From contig JAFAXS010000150.1 in NCBI GenBank assembly GCA_019240755.1, forward strand, positions 1 to 35,592: a stretch of DNA of 35,592 nt, in the 5' to 3' direction. Below the pieces are notes generated by a model. That model searched no databases and was not told the origin of the DNA. It worked only from the letters and a program-made list of their open reading frames with translations. A program made the translations under genes and the position numbers. This stretch comes from Vulcanimicrobiota bacterium. GTDB taxonomy: Bacteria > Vulcanimicrobiota > Vulcanimicrobiia > Vulcanimicrobiales > Vulcanimicrobiaceae. Numbering within the stretch: position 1 is the first letter of the stretch; each line of letters begins with the position of its first letter. Positions 1-8,757 of this stretch are shown one piece after another.

Positions 1-976
1 ACTGAAACCTGCGTCGCTTCAAACGCCCGCGTGCGCGCTACGAACCAACGACCTCTCGTACTTCAAGGTCGCGTGGGACAACGGCAAGATGGACGGATGG
101 AACCTGCTGAGCCGCAAGCACTCCCTCTGCCCGTACACCCGCCTGTCCAACGCGGATCGCAGGCCCTATTGGGAGCTGGCAAAGCAGTACGCGCTTGCCG
201 ACCATGCGTTCGCATCCACGCACTACGGCAGCTTCGTAAACATGCTCTATCTCATTGCCGGCAGCACGCAGTTGAATCAGCGTACCTACGTCGCCGGGCC
301 GCCGCTGATGACGTCGCCCTGGGGTGGCTGCGACTCGCCGCCTGGGGCGCGCACGACGATTCTCAAGAACGGCAAGATCCACCTATACGGTGGCCCGTTC
401 CCGTGCTTCAGCTTCCCGACGACCGCTCAACAGCTCGATAACGCGTCCATCACCTGGCGCTACTACTACGACTCGCAGACGTGGAATCCGTACGAAGCGA
501 TCGCGTACGTCTTCGAAGGCTCCGACTGGCGAACCGACATGAGTTATCCCCCCACGAACGTCCTCACCGACATCGTCAAGGGCAACTTGGCAACGGTCTC
601 GTTCGTGCAATCCGAGCCGAGCAACTCCGACGTGCCCGGATCTTGCTGCGGGCCGAAGTGGGTCGCGGCCATCGCCGATGCGCTGAAGAACAGTCAATAT
701 TGGCAGCATTCGGCGATGGTCGTCGTCTGGTCCGACGAAGGCGACGGCAACTTCTACGATAACGTCGCGCCGCCGCAGCTCGATCCGATGGGGCTCGGCT
801 TCCGCGTTCCCATCCTCGCCATCTCGCCGTATGCCAAGCGCGGCTACGTCTCGCACACCACGTACGAGTTCGGCAGCATCCTCAAGTTCATCGAAGAGAG
901 CTACAACCTGCCGTTCTTAAGTCAATTCTCCACGGACCGCCGCGCCAACAGCATCGCCGACATGTTCCGGTTCTAG
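1..976 (+). CDS. Secreted phosphoesterase family protein (PF04185-type), 5' end outside window
   Basis: The reading frame is open from base 2 to the TAG at 974-976, so the gene starts upstream of the window; the internal ATG at 89 is not a natural start because homologous residues precede it (WDNGKMDGWN matches DNGNMDHFH in the paralogue at 15082). The product belongs to the phospholipase C/acid phosphatase-like phosphoesterase family, which hydrolyses phosphate esters outside the cytoplasm. Visible landmarks are GCDSPPG, the late acidic motif WSDEGDGNFYDN followed by APPQ (a variant of the family's D-x-GG-x-x-DH-x-PP metal region), and the C-terminal SPYAKRGYVSHTTYEFGSILKFIEES shared in outline with the paralogue. 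The N-terminal ENRS metal motif would lie off the window. Substrate is unknown. It ends immediately before the stop of the convergent OsmC-type gene. Confidence 0.85.
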   Translation, partial: LKPASLQTPACALRTNDLSYFKVAWDNGKMDGWNLLSRKHSLCPYTRLSNADRRPYWELAKQYALADHAFASTHYGSFVNMLYLIAGSTQLNQRTYVAGPPLMTSPWGGCDSPPGARTTILKNGKIHLYGGPFPCFSFPTTAQQLDNASITWRYYYDSQTWNPYEAIAYVFEGSDWRTDMSYPPTNVLTDIVKGNLATVSFVQSEPSNSDVPGSCCGPKWVAAIADALKNSQYWQHSAMVVVWSDEGDGNFYDNVAPPQLDPMGLGFRVPILAISPYAKRGYVSHTTYEFGSILKFIEESYNLPFLSQFSTDRRANSIADMFRF

Positions 977-1456
977 TCAGTCGGCGGCGGAGCGCGCCGT
1001 CACCCCGGCCTTAATCTCGACCGGAAAATTCACCGACCGAGCGATGAAACACATGGTGTGTGCCCGTTCGTGGAGCGCAAAGGCACGCTCGCGGCTGCTG
1101 GCGCCGTCAACGACCACCCGCGGCCGCAGCTCGACTCGCACGAACTGCCCGCTTCCATCGCCCTCTTGTTTCATGGTTCCTAGCGCGTCGTCCGTATATT
1201 CCACGACCGTCACGCCGCTCGTCGCGCATAAGTGCAAGTACCACAGCATATGGCACGACGACAAGCTCGCCACCAACAACTCCTCGGGATTATACCGCGT
1301 GGCATCGCCGCGAAACGACGGATCGCTCGATGCAAGGATCGTCGCCTTGCCTTCAACGCCGATCGTGTGGTCGCGCCGGTACGCCGCATAACCGGTCGTC
1401 CCCGAACCTTCCTCGGCACTCCAATGAATCCGCGTGGAATATGTGTGCTGTGCCAC
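977..1456 (-). CDS. OsmC family peroxiredoxin-like protein
   Basis: OsmC/Ohr-family proteins reduce organic and other peroxides using two cysteine thiols in the cytoplasm. With the GTG at 1456 the product is 159 residues, normal for the family, and begins VAQHTYSTRIHW, a typical OsmC opening. Both expected cysteines are present: Cys68 in LSSCHMLWYLHL and Cys136 in HTMCFIARS. The frame stays open further upstream, but any longer form would run into the divergent exonuclease gene at 1503 and add no recognisable domain. No strong Shine-Dalgarno sequence precedes the GTG, so the start is a choice by homology. It is divergent from xth with a 46-base spacer and convergent with the phosphoesterase at the left edge. 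Confidence 0.88.
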   Translation of the reverse strand: MAQHTYSTRIHWSAEEGSGTTGYAAYRRDHTIGVEGKATILASSDPSFRGDATRYNPEELLVASLSSCHMLWYLHLCATSGVTVVEYTDDALGTMKQEGDGSGQFVRVELRPRVVVDGASSRERAFALHERAHTMCFIARSVNFPVEIKAGVTARSAAD

Positions 1457-1502
1457 TTCGAAGAGAGGCCCCTTTTGCGCCAACTCAAAAAGCGCCCTTC
1501 TG

Positions 1503-2276
1503 GTGCGAGTGATCACCCTCAATATCAACGGCATCCGCTCCGCGGTCGGCCGGGGCTTCTTCGATTGGGCCGCCGCCCAGAATGCCGACGTCATCTGTTT
1601 GCAAGAGACCCGCGCGCAGGAACATCAGCTCCCGCCCGAGGCGATGTCGCTACCGGGCTTCACGGGCTACTTTGCAGATGCGGCGCGCCGCGGCTACAGT
1701 GGCGTGGCAATCTATTCGCGCGAGGAACCGCGCGACGTCTGCCGGACGTTGGGCTGGGACGACATGGACGCGGAAGGGCGCTTCATTCAAGCCACGTTTG
1801 GAAACGTCGTTGTATCCTCACTCTACGTGCCCTCCGGCATCACGGGGCCGCCACGCCAAGCGTTCAAAATGAACTTTCTCGAGCGTCTGCTCACCGTGCT
1901 GGCGCGCATGCGGCACTCGGGTCGCGCGCACATTCTCTGCGGCGACTTCAACATCGCCCATAAAATGATCGACACTTATAATCCCTCGCGCAACAGTACC
2001 GTCAGCGGCTTTCTTCCCGAGGAGCGCGCGTGGATGGACGCGCTGATCGAACAGCTCGGCTGGGTCGATGCGTTTCGCGCGATCGACCAACGCCCCAAGC
2101 AGTACACCTGGTGGTCGAACTGGCCGACCGCTTGGGAACGCAACTTAGGCTGGCGGCTCGACTACCAGTTGATCACGCCCGACCTGCTCCCGCGCGTCAC
2201 CGCCGCCTCGATCTATAAGGAAGCGCGTTTGAGCGACCACGCCCCGCTGACGATCGACTACGATCTGAATGAATAG
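1503..2276 (+). CDS. xth: Exodeoxyribonuclease III
   Basis: This is an exonuclease III/AP endonuclease, which cuts DNA 5' of abasic sites and degrades 3' ends during base excision repair. I start it at GTG 1503, giving 257 residues beginning VRVITLNINGIRSA, the standard family opening; the frame is open back to 1434 but that part overlaps the divergent OsmC gene. Catalytic residues of the endonuclease/exonuclease/phosphatase fold are all visible: Glu35 in CLQETRA, Asp148 and Asn150 in CGDFNIAH, Asp220 in WRLDYQL and His246 in LSDHAPL. It heads an operon: its last 8 bases overlap the start of the amine oxidase gene. Confidence 0.95.
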   Translation: MRVITLNINGIRSAVGRGFFDWAAAQNADVICLQETRAQEHQLPPEAMSLPGFTGYFADAARRGYSGVAIYSREEPRDVCRTLGWDDMDAEGRFIQATFGNVVVSSLYVPSGITGPPRQAFKMNFLERLLTVLARMRHSGRAHILCGDFNIAHKMIDTYNPSRNSTVSGFLPEERAWMDALIEQLGWVDAFRAIDQRPKQYTWWSNWPTAWERNLGWRLDYQLITPDLLPRVTAASIYKEARLSDHAPLTIDYDLNE

Positions 2277-3603
2277 CCCCGAGACAATAGCGACTGCCGA
2301 CGTCATAGTCGTCGGAGGCGGCGCCGCCGGTCTGGCGGCGGCACGCGATCTGGCCGCACGTTCGTTTCGGGTCGTCGTGCTCGAGGCGCGCGATCGCCTC
2401 GGCGGGCGCATTTGGCCAATGGCGCCACACAAGGATCTTGTGCCGGCCGAGCTGGGCGCGGAGTTCATTCACGGACGCGCGCCGCAAACGATGGCGTTGC
2501 TGCGCGCCGCGAATCAACAAGCGATCTCGCTCACGGGCGCCTTCTTCGCATCGCACAATGGCGGCCGGCTGGAAAGCGGCGATCCACCGTTCAGCGCGGC
2601 TGCGACCCTCTTCGATGGCGTTCGCGACCTAGCCGAGGACGAAAGCGTGGATCGCTTCCTCCACCGTTTTGACGGTGATCCCCGGTTGCGGCGAACCGCC
2701 GAACTGGCGCGCGCCTTCGTTGAAGGCTTCGATGCCGCCGATCCGGCCGTCGCGAGCGCGCGCTCCATCGCCGCAGAGTGGGAGTCGGGAACCGACCTCA
2801 CGAGCACGCGCCCTAGCGGCGGCTACGCGCCCGCTCTCCAACAGCTGGTCAATGCGTGCACCGCGCACGGCGCAGAAATTCGCACGACGACCACCGTGCG
2901 CCGCATCGCGTGGCGGCGCGGACGAGTTTTGCTGGAAACCACGACATCCGGCAAAGCGGAAACCTTCGAATCGCGGGCCGCGGTCGTCACGCTGCCCGTC
3001 GGCGTCTTGCGCGATCCCGCTCCGGAGAACGCCGTGACCTTTGAGCCCGCTCTGCCCCCCGAGAAGCACGCGGCCCTCGCCGGCATCGAAATGGGACCGG
3101 TCGTGAAGGTCGCGCTGTGGTTCACCACGCGGTTCTGGGAGCGGCTCGCCGGCGGCCGATACCGCAATGCCGACTTCTTCCGCTCCGAAACCAATCCGTT
3201 CCCGGCGTACTGGACGCAGTATCCGCAGCGCAGCCCGCTCGTCGTCGCATGGGCAGGCGGCCCGCGTGCCGCCGCCTTGAGCGACCGCTCGCAGAGCGAT
3301 CTGGTCGAGTCCGCGCTCGATGGTTTCGGCAGCCTCTTCGGTGAAGCGGATTTGGCTCGCCGTGAGTTTCAATTCGGTAGCATGCACGATTGGGATCGGG
3401 ACCCGTTCTCGCGCGGCGCGTACAGTTACGTTCGAGTCGGTGCCGGCGATGCTCGAAGGAATCTCGCGCACGCCCTCGACGCGACGCTCTTTTTTGCCGG
3501 CGAAGCAACGTCGCTCGACAATCAAGGCGGCACGGTCAACGGCGCCCTGGAGACCGGCGAGCGCGCCGCTCGGGAAGTCGCCGCCGCAGTGAGCGCGCCG
3601 TGA
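2269..3603 (+). CDS. Flavin-containing amine oxidase family protein
   Basis: This 444-residue FAD enzyme resembles monoamine/polyamine oxidases, which oxidise C-N bonds with oxygen to give imine and hydrogen peroxide. The N-terminal dinucleotide-binding motif is VIVVGGGAAGLAAARDLA (residues 12-29), followed by LEARDRLGGRIW. Near the C-terminus FAGEATSLDNQGGTVNGA is the usual second FAD-contact region, and WTQYPQ with aromatic neighbours lines the substrate half. The ATG at 2269 overlaps the end of xth, and the last codons overlap the next gene by four bases (GTGA), so the three are very likely cotranscribed. No signal peptide is seen, so it should be cytoplasmic. The amine substrate cannot be told from sequence. 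Confidence 0.88.
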   Translation: MNSPETIATADVIVVGGGAAGLAAARDLAARSFRVVVLEARDRLGGRIWPMAPHKDLVPAELGAEFIHGRAPQTMALLRAANQQAISLTGAFFASHNGGRLESGDPPFSAAATLFDGVRDLAEDESVDRFLHRFDGDPRLRRTAELARAFVEGFDAADPAVASARSIAAEWESGTDLTSTRPSGGYAPALQQLVNACTAHGAEIRTTTTVRRIAWRRGRVLLETTTSGKAETFESRAAVVTLPVGVLRDPAPENAVTFEPALPPEKHAALAGIEMGPVVKVALWFTTRFWERLAGGRYRNADFFRSETNPFPAYWTQYPQRSPLVVAWAGGPRAAALSDRSQSDLVESALDGFGSLFGEADLARREFQFGSMHDWDRDPFSRGAYSYVRVGAGDARRNLAHALDATLFFAGEATSLDNQGGTVNGALETGERAAREVAAAVSAP

Positions 3604-4127
3604 TCTTCGCGTACGCGCCGCGGCTGCTCGCGCACTGGTCGAACTTCTACGTGATGATCGGCTCCTCAGCGGCCGCGCTCACGGGCCTGATGTTCGTCGT
3701 TATCACGCTCGTCACCAACATGGAGCGACCGAACCGCAGTCAAGACGGCGTGCAAACCTTCAGCACGCCGACGGTGCTGCATTTCGCGGCCGCACTGCTC
3801 GTCGCGGCGGTGTTGAGCGCACCGTGGCACTCGCTCGTCGGCCCCGCGGTGATTCTCGGGCTCACCGGTCTCTACGGCGTCATCTACGTGTTGCGCGTTT
3901 CGCTGCGCGCCAAACGCCTCAGCGAGTACGTTCCGGATCGCGAAGACTGGATTTGGTACTGGATTCTGCCGTTCGTCGCCTACGCCGTGATCTTGCTCGC
4001 TGCGATGGCCCTCGCGTTCGTGCCGTCGGCGGCGCTCTTCGCGCTCGCCGGCGCAACGACGCTGCTGATCTTCATCGGCATCCGCAACTCCTGGGACGTC
4101 GTCACCTTCCTCGCTACCCGGCAGTAG
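3600..4127 (+). CDS. Small multi-pass membrane protein of unknown function
   Basis: The product (175 residues from GTG 3600) begins VIFAYAPRLLAHWSNFYVMI and has about four to five hydrophobic segments: roughly residues 18-38, 58-75, 80-97, 120-140 and 144-162. The motif NFYVMIGSSAAALTGLMFV looks like a recurring uncharacterised inner-membrane family that I cannot name. The start is chosen because GTGA overlaps the amine oxidase stop by four bases, which implies translational coupling; the frame is open further upstream but only inside the oxidase gene. It is the last gene of the xth-oxidase operon and is convergent with the STAS gene 12 bases away. Function unknown. Confidence 0.7.
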   Translation: MIFAYAPRLLAHWSNFYVMIGSSAAALTGLMFVVITLVTNMERPNRSQDGVQTFSTPTVLHFAAALLVAAVLSAPWHSLVGPAVILGLTGLYGVIYVLRVSLRAKRLSEYVPDREDWIWYWILPFVAYAVILLAAMALAFVPSAALFALAGATTLLIFIGIRNSWDVVTFLATRQ

Positions 4128-4139
4128 CGCGCACCGCAA

Positions 4140-4418
4140 TCACTGCACCGTGAAGATTTTGTGCATGCTGGTAATCTCCAGCAGCCGGCGCACGGTCGCA
4201 TCTGCGCCAACCAAGGTTATCGAGTGATCGGGCAGACGCAGGCGAAGTTTCCCGAGCTCGTCCAGAAACGACGAATCGACGTACGTTACGCCGCCAAGAT
4301 CGAGCGTAATTTCCGGTTCGTCGCCGAGCGAAGCGAAGATTTCTCGCAGTTCGTCGCGCCGCAATAGGTCGTACTCGCCGCTCAGAACCACACGGCGAAA
4401 GTGCGGCTTTTCCGTCAT
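4140..4418 (-). CDS. STAS-domain anti-sigma factor antagonist
   Basis: This 92-residue protein is a single STAS domain of the SpoIIAA/RsbV kind. Such proteins bind and inhibit an anti-sigma kinase when unphosphorylated, and are switched off by phosphorylation of a conserved serine. The expected site is present in VTYVDSSFLDEL: Asp48 followed by Ser49/Ser50. The rest follows the family pattern, with VVLSGEYDL at the start and a C-terminal ITLVGADATVRRLLEI segment. It is transcribed away from the ATP-binding protein gene at 4551, with 132 bases between the starts, so the two could be coregulated from the shared spacer although not in one operon. No sigma factor gene is in the window. Confidence 0.85.
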   Translation of the reverse strand: MTEKPHFRRVVLSGEYDLLRRDELREIFASLGDEPEITLDLGGVTYVDSSFLDELGKLRLRLPDHSITLVGADATVRRLLEITSMHKIFTVQ

Positions 4419-4550
4419 GGCGAGCCGCCCAATCTCATGACGCCGCCAAAGTTTTTCGGACCTGGCGGCCGGACCCTTGGCGGAAACATTAGAGTCATCT
4501 AAGCGTTCGCCGCGTTTATTAAGACCAATTCGTGGAATCCTCGAAACAGG

Positions 4551-4943
4551 ATGTGCCGGTTGGGGCTGCTGTGGTCGTCGGAGTCCCCGGAAGGGCTTGC
4601 GATGCTACGGCGCCGCGACGCCTTCATGGACGTCGTGAAGCGCCATGTCGGCTGGGACCTCGACGAATATGCCGCCCGCGTCGTCTTTACGGAGCTCCTC
4701 TCCAATTCGATGCGCCACGGAAAGGGTCCAATTTCCGTGCGGCTTGAGTGCGACGGTTCGGCCTTACGGCTGCGAGTAACCGACTGCGGTGGTGGCTTCC
4801 ATCACGTGCCGGAGCCCCCGGCGCCGCTGAGCGATGGCGGCCGCGGGCTGTTTATCGTCTCCCGCTACGCCGACGATATCAAACTCGAAGGCGATCCAGT
4901 CGGCACGAGCGTCGTCGCGACGCTCGCTCGCAAGCACTCCTAG
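4551..4943 (+). CDS. RsbW/SpoIIAB-like ATP-binding protein (HATPase_c_2)
   Basis: This 130-residue protein has the GHKL ATPase fold used by anti-sigma factor serine kinases. The N box is FTELLSNSMRHG (Glu48, Asn52), the G1 box is VTDCGGGF (Asp78) and the G2 box is DGGRGLFIVSRYAD. Family members bind a sigma factor or response output and phosphorylate a STAS partner; the STAS gene immediately upstream on the other strand is the obvious candidate partner. The ATG at 4551 is the first in frame after a stop at 4500; the frame could begin slightly earlier, and the Shine-Dalgarno match is weak. It is convergent with the GloVer-repeat gene, two bases away. Kinase activity and target are inferred. 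Confidence 0.85.
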   Translation: MCRLGLLWSSESPEGLAMLRRRDAFMDVVKRHVGWDLDEYAARVVFTELLSNSMRHGKGPISVRLECDGSALRLRVTDCGGGFHHVPEPPAPLSDGGRGLFIVSRYADDIKLEGDPVGTSVVATLARKHS

Positions 4944-4945
4944 CG

Positions 4946-6115
4946 CTACGGCACCAGGGAAAACACCGTACCCTCTCCGTGCGCGCCGCCCGCGTACGTC
5001 GTTCCGTACAGCGTTCCGGCAACCCGCGTCAAACCGCTCGACGGATTCTGGCCGTCCGGCCGTTTGCCGAAACTGTACACGACGCGCTCCGTGCCGGATT
5101 CCGCGACGGAAAAGACGGTCCCGAAGTGGTTGGCGCCACCGGCCGACGTCGTGCCGTACAACTTGCCGTCGAACGCCACGAGCCCGCCCTCCGGCTTCGC
5201 ACCGTCGGGCGTTCCACCGAACGAGTGCACCACGGTCTCAGTGCCGCTCGGCGTCACGCGAAAGACGACTCCAAGATTGTGCGCGCCGCCCGACGGAGTG
5301 GTGCCGTAAATCGCGCCCTCAAAAAAGGTCAAGTTTGCAAACAGCGGACTAGCGCCGTCGGAGCCGCCGGCGAAGCTGTGCAAGATTCGCTCCTGACCCG
5401 ACTTCGCGGAAACGGCAAAGACGGTCCCAAGATTATTCGTGCCGCCAAAGTTGGTCGTGCCGTAGAGCGTCCCGTTGACGTCGATCACGCAGGAGAATGG
5501 ATCGGCGCCGTCCGTTCCGGGGCCAAAGCCGTATATAATCTTCTTCTTCCCGAGCGGCGTCACCCGAAAGACCGTTCCAAAATCGTTGGCGCCGCCGTAC
5601 TTCGTCGTTCCGTAGAGCGCATCGCCGGAGTCGATGACGCCCGCCACCGGGTGCGCGCCGTCGTGCGGCGTTCCCTTGAAGTCGTAGTCGTGGCTGAAGC
5701 TTCCCGACGTCGTGATGGTAAAGACCGCCCCGTCGTCCTTCGTTCCGCCGAACGCGATCGTCCCGTGCAGCGCGCCGTCCACATGCGCCAACGTCGTGCC
5801 CGGAAACGCATCCTGCGCCCCATTGAACGTGTGCAAAACTTTCTGCGAGCCCGACGGCGTCACGGCGAAGATCGTCCCATCCGAGTTCGCACCGCCCTGC
5901 AACGTCGTTCCGTACAGCGTGCCGTTGTAGTACAGCAGGTTTCCCGGATTCGGATTCAACTGCTGCTTCGATCCTGGAAAGCTGTAAATCACCATCTCTT
6001 TGACGGCACCGTATACCGCGTTCTGCGTCTGTGGCGCGCTGCCCATCGGCACTTGCGTGCCCGACGTACTGCACGCCGCCAGTGCGATAACCGAGGATCC
6101 GATCCATGCCTTCAT
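4946..6115 (-). CDS. GloVer-type tandem-repeat lipoprotein
   Basis: The 389-residue product is a predicted lipoprotein (MKAWIGSSVIALAACSTSG, acylated Cys15) followed by seven repeats of about 45 residues. Each repeat carries a version of LYGTTxxGGxxxxGTVF and then a V-x-x-F-x-G-x-x-DGxxP segment, the pattern known as choice-of-anchor tandem repeat GloVer, probably a beta-propeller. The function is unknown; an extracytoplasmic binding or structural role is inferred. The start is well defined: GGAGGT at 6123-6128 lies seven bases before ATG 6115, and this Shine-Dalgarno lies inside the longer open frame that begins at 6139. It follows pstB on the same strand after 49 bases, so readthrough from the phosphate operon is possible. 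Confidence 0.87.
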   Translation of the reverse strand: MKAWIGSSVIALAACSTSGTQVPMGSAPQTQNAVYGAVKEMVIYSFPGSKQQLNPNPGNLLYYNGTLYGTTLQGGANSDGTIFAVTPSGSQKVLHTFNGAQDAFPGTTLAHVDGALHGTIAFGGTKDDGAVFTITTSGSFSHDYDFKGTPHDGAHPVAGVIDSGDALYGTTKYGGANDFGTVFRVTPLGKKKIIYGFGPGTDGADPFSCVIDVNGTLYGTTNFGGTNNLGTVFAVSAKSGQERILHSFAGGSDGASPLFANLTFFEGAIYGTTPSGGAHNLGVVFRVTPSGTETVVHSFGGTPDGAKPEGGLVAFDGKLYGTTSAGGANHFGTVFSVAESGTERVVYSFGKRPDGQNPSSGLTRVAGTLYGTTYAGGAHGEGTVFSLVP

Positions 6116-6122
6116 GGGGGGC

Positions 6123-6128
6123 ACCTCC
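6123..6128 (-). promoter_or_regulatory. Strong ribosome binding site deciding the GloVer gene start
   Basis: On the minus strand the bases read GGAGGT, a near-perfect anti-16S match, seven bases before ATG 6115. It falls within the apparent N-terminal extension that would start at ATG 6139, which argues for the shorter protein with its lipoprotein signal at the very N-terminus. Confidence 0.75.
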
Positions 6129-6164
6129 GGGGGAGGCATTACCTAGGCGGCCCGCGGTCCCCCT

Positions 6165-6965
6165 CTACCCGAATCGGCCCGTAATGTAGTCCTCGGTTCG
6201 CCGGTCGCTCGGCTTCGTAAAGAGCTTGGCCGTGTCGTCAACTTCGATCAGCCGGCCCGTGCGGCTTTCATCGGCCAGCATGAATGCCGCGACGTCGGAA
6301 ACGCGCGCCGCCTGCTGCATGTTGTGCGTTACCGCAACGAGCGTGAACTGATTGGCGAGCGATGCCATCAGCTCTTCGATCACCGCCGTCGCGATGGGGT
6401 CCAACGACGCCGTCGGCTCGTCCATCAGCAACACGTCGGGCTCTGCGGCGACGGCGCGCGCGATGCACAGTCGCTGCTGCTGGCCGCCGGAGAGCTGCAG
6501 GGGACTGCGCGACAACTTGTCCTTCACTTCATCCCAGAGCGCCGCGGCGCGCAGCGCCCGTTCGGCGACCTCGAGCTTCGCCCGGCGGTTCAGGCGCCGT
6601 CCTCCGGCGGCCACGGCGTTGTCGAGAATCGACAGCGTCGGAAAAGGATTCGGACGCTGGAATACCATGCCGATGCGTCGGCGGATCGCCATCGGATCGG
6701 TGCCCCACTCGTAAATGTCGGCGTTATCGAACAACACGCGACCGGAGACGCACGCGTCGAACGCGAGCTCGTGAATGCGGTTGAGGCAGCGCAGCAGCGT
6801 CGTCTTTCCGCAGCCCGAGGGACCGATGAGCGCCGTTATCGCCTGGCGGCGAAACGCGATGGAAACGTTCCCCACTGCTTGATGCGTACCATAGTAGGCG
6901 CTCAAGTCGTCGGTGGCGAGCACCGTTTCGGGCGGCGCAATCGCGGGCGTAGCGGATGCCGTCAC
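6165..6965 (-). CDS. pstB: Phosphate ABC transporter ATP-binding protein PstB
   Basis: PstB hydrolyses ATP to drive inward phosphate transport through PstCA. From GTG 6965 the protein is 266 residues, normal for PstB. Walker A is GPSGCGKTT (residues 48-56), the Q-loop FQRPNPFP begins near residue 102 (diagnostic of PstB), the signature is LSGGQQQR (158-165), Walker B is VLLMDEP (178-184) and the switch histidine is His214 in VTHNM. The GTG is chosen because GTGA overlaps the pstA stop by four bases; the open frame upstream to 7151 lies wholly within pstA and adds nothing recognisable. It is the last recognisable pst gene; no phoU follows, a GloVer lipoprotein gene does. Confidence 0.96.
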   Translation of the reverse strand: MTASATPAIAPPETVLATDDLSAYYGTHQAVGNVSIAFRRQAITALIGPSGCGKTTLLRCLNRIHELAFDACVSGRVLFDNADIYEWGTDPMAIRRRIGMVFQRPNPFPTLSILDNAVAAGGRRLNRRAKLEVAERALRAAALWDEVKDKLSRSPLQLSGGQQQRLCIARAVAAEPDVLLMDEPTASLDPIATAVIEELMASLANQFTLVAVTHNMQQAARVSDVAAFMLADESRTGRLIEVDDTAKLFTKPSDRRTEDYITGRFG

Positions 6966-7819
6966 GATTCCAGCCGCCGCGACGCCTGGCTTAACATGTA
7001 GCGCGCGCCCAAACTCAGGATCAACACCGCGACGATCAGGAGCAGCGCGCCGCCCCACGCCTGCGCCTGCCAGTTCGCGTACGGTGAAATCGCGTAGTTG
7101 AATACTTGCAGCGCGAGCACGGCCATCGGGCGACCGGGATTCGTCTCCCAAAACTGACTGCCGAACGCGGTGAAAAGCAGTGGCGCCGTCTCGCCCGTCA
7201 CGCGCGCGATCGCCAGCAACAGCGCGGTGATGATCGCGGGGCGTGCCGTCGGCAGTACCACGCGCATCGTCGCGCGGAAGTTCGACATTCCCAGGGCCAG
7301 CGCGCCTTCGCGCACCGTCTGCGGCACCGAGCGAATCGCTTGCTCCGACGTGCGCACCAGCAACGGCAGCATCAGCATCATGAAGGCAAACGACGCCGAG
7401 AAGGCCGAGAAGTGCTTGAGCGGCGCGACGAGCACCGTGTACGCGAACAGGCCAATGGCGATGCTCGGCACGCCCGACAGCACGTCGGAGAGAAAGCGGA
7501 GCGCTTCGGGAATCGTGCCGCGTCCGAAGAGCGCCAAGTAAATGCCGGTCAGCAACCCGAGCGGAATCGCCATCGCCGCGGCGATCGCGATGATGATGAT
7601 CGTCCCTAAGATGCCGTTACCCACGCCGCCGCCGGTCATGCCCACCGGCCGCGGCAACTGCGTCAGAAAGGCCCAGTTCACGGCGCCGATGCCTTGCACC
7701 ACGACGTAACCCAAAATCACCAGCAAGGCGCCGGCCGCGAGGAGCGCGCAGAGCAGCGTCAGGGCGGCGCCCGCCGACGCCGATACGCGGCGCCGGCGCA
7801 ATCGCGCGGTGCCGATCAC
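6962..7819 (-). CDS. pstA: Phosphate ABC transporter permease PstA
   Basis: This is one of the two membrane subunits of the high-affinity phosphate importer. From GTG 7819 it has 285 residues with about six transmembrane segments. The cytoplasmic coupling loop is recognisable as [20 protein letters not shown], and [10 protein letters not shown] and a C-terminal LSLGARYML segment fit PstA. The GTG start overlaps the pstC stop by four bases (GTGA), the same arrangement as at the pstA/pstB junction, implying translational coupling. The very long open frame reaching 8620 is an artefact of reading in the pstC region. Product acts in the inner membrane with PstC, PstB and PstS. Confidence 0.95.
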   Translation of the reverse strand: MIGTARLRRRRVSASAGAALTLLCALLAAGALLVILGYVVVQGIGAVNWAFLTQLPRPVGMTGGGVGNGILGTIIIIAIAAAMAIPLGLLTGIYLALFGRGTIPEALRFLSDVLSGVPSIAIGLFAYTVLVAPLKHFSAFSASFAFMMLMLPLLVRTSEQAIRSVPQTVREGALALGMSNFRATMRVVLPTARPAIITALLLAIARVTGETAPLLFTAFGSQFWETNPGRPMAVLALQVFNYAISPYANWQAQAWGGALLLIVAVLILSLGARYMLSQASRRLES

Positions 7820-8757
7820 GCGCGCGACCCCCGGACGCTCCAGATCATGAGCCGTGCCACCGCGTTGACGACGATGCTCACGACGAACAGAATCAGGCCG
7901 AGCTCGATCAGCGCGCTGATGTACACCGCACTGGTCGCTTCGGTGAACTCGTTGGCAATCACGCTGGCCAGCGTGTACGACGGCGCAAATAGCGACGCCG
8001 AAATTTCCGGCCGGTTGCCGATCACCATCGTCACGGCGATCGTCTCGCCGAGCGCGCGCCCGAGCCCGAGCACGCACGCGCCGAAGATTCCGACGCGCGC
8101 CGCCGGCAACACCACGCGCGTTGCCGTCTCCCACTTCGTGCTTCCGAGCGCCATCGAGGCCTCGCGCAAGTCTCGGGGAATCGCGGCGATCACGTCGCGC
8201 GAAATGGCGGTGACCGTGGGCACGATCATGAGCGCCAAGATGATTCCCGCCGTCAACAATCCGACGCCGTAGATCGGGCCTGCGAACAGCGGCGTCCATC
8301 CCAAGAGATGCTGCAACACCGGGCCGATTGTCGTGCGCACCAAGGGCGCCAGCACGAAGAGTCCCCATAATCCGTACACGACGCTGGGAACCGCCGCCAG
8401 CAGCTCGATCAAGAATGACAGCGGCGCCGCGATCCAGCGCGGCGCAAAGTCGGCCAGGAACACCGCGGCCATGATCCCCACGAAAGAGGCCAGCAAGATC
8501 GCGATGAAGGAGGTCACCACGGTGCCGTAGATCATCGGCAGCGCGCCGAATTTGCTCGCTACCGGATCCCACGCGCTCTTCCAAATGAAGCTCGGCCCAA
8601 AGGCCCGCAAGGAGGGCCATGAGCCGAGCACGAGCTCGATGAACAGTCCGACGATCAAGACGGCGAACAGCGCGCTCCCGCCGTAGACGACCGCGGCAAA
8701 GCCACGGTCGACGGGGCTTACGAAGCGCGCAATGCGCCGAAACGCCGGCTCATCCAT
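7816..8757 (-). CDS. pstC: Phosphate ABC transporter permease PstC
   Basis: PstC pairs with PstA to form the phosphate channel. The 313-residue protein starts at ATG 8757 and has about six transmembrane segments. Family landmarks are LIELLAAVPSVVYGLWGLFVLAP, the coupling loop REASMALGSTKWETATRVVLP and GLGRALGETIAVTMVIGN. The ribosome binding site (AGGA, 8764-8767) is formed by a dispersed repeat that fills almost the whole 27-base gap after pstS. Expression is likely linked to pstS transcription, with the repeat possibly tuning the large stoichiometric difference between binding protein and permease; that last point is inference. Confidence 0.95.
   Translation of the reverse strand: MDEPAFRRIARFVSPVDRGFAAVVYGGSALFAVLIVGLFIELVLGSWPSLRAFGPSFIWKSAWDPVASKFGALPMIYGTVVTSFIAILLASFVGIMAAVFLADFAPRWIAAPLSFLIELLAAVPSVVYGLWGLFVLAPLVRTTIGPVLQHLLGWTPLFAGPIYGVGLLTAGIILALMIVPTVTAISRDVIAAIPRDLREASMALGSTKWETATRVVLPAARVGIFGACVLGLGRALGETIAVTMVIGNRPEISASLFAPSYTLASVIANEFTEATSAVYISALIELGLILFVVSIVVNAVARLMIWSVRGSRA

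Noticed and set aside
2629-3525. Open frame of 298 codons antisense to the amine oxidase
   Set aside because: No motif and full overlap with a well-supported gene.
4748-6184. Long open frame (478 codons) on the plus strand across the GloVer gene
   Set aside because: It is antisense to a clear repeat lipoprotein, is Arg-rich without domains, and reflects the lack of stops in high-GC DNA.
7820-8620. N-terminal extension of pstA
   Set aside because: It lies in the pstC gene in another frame; the GTGA overlap gives a normal-length PstA.
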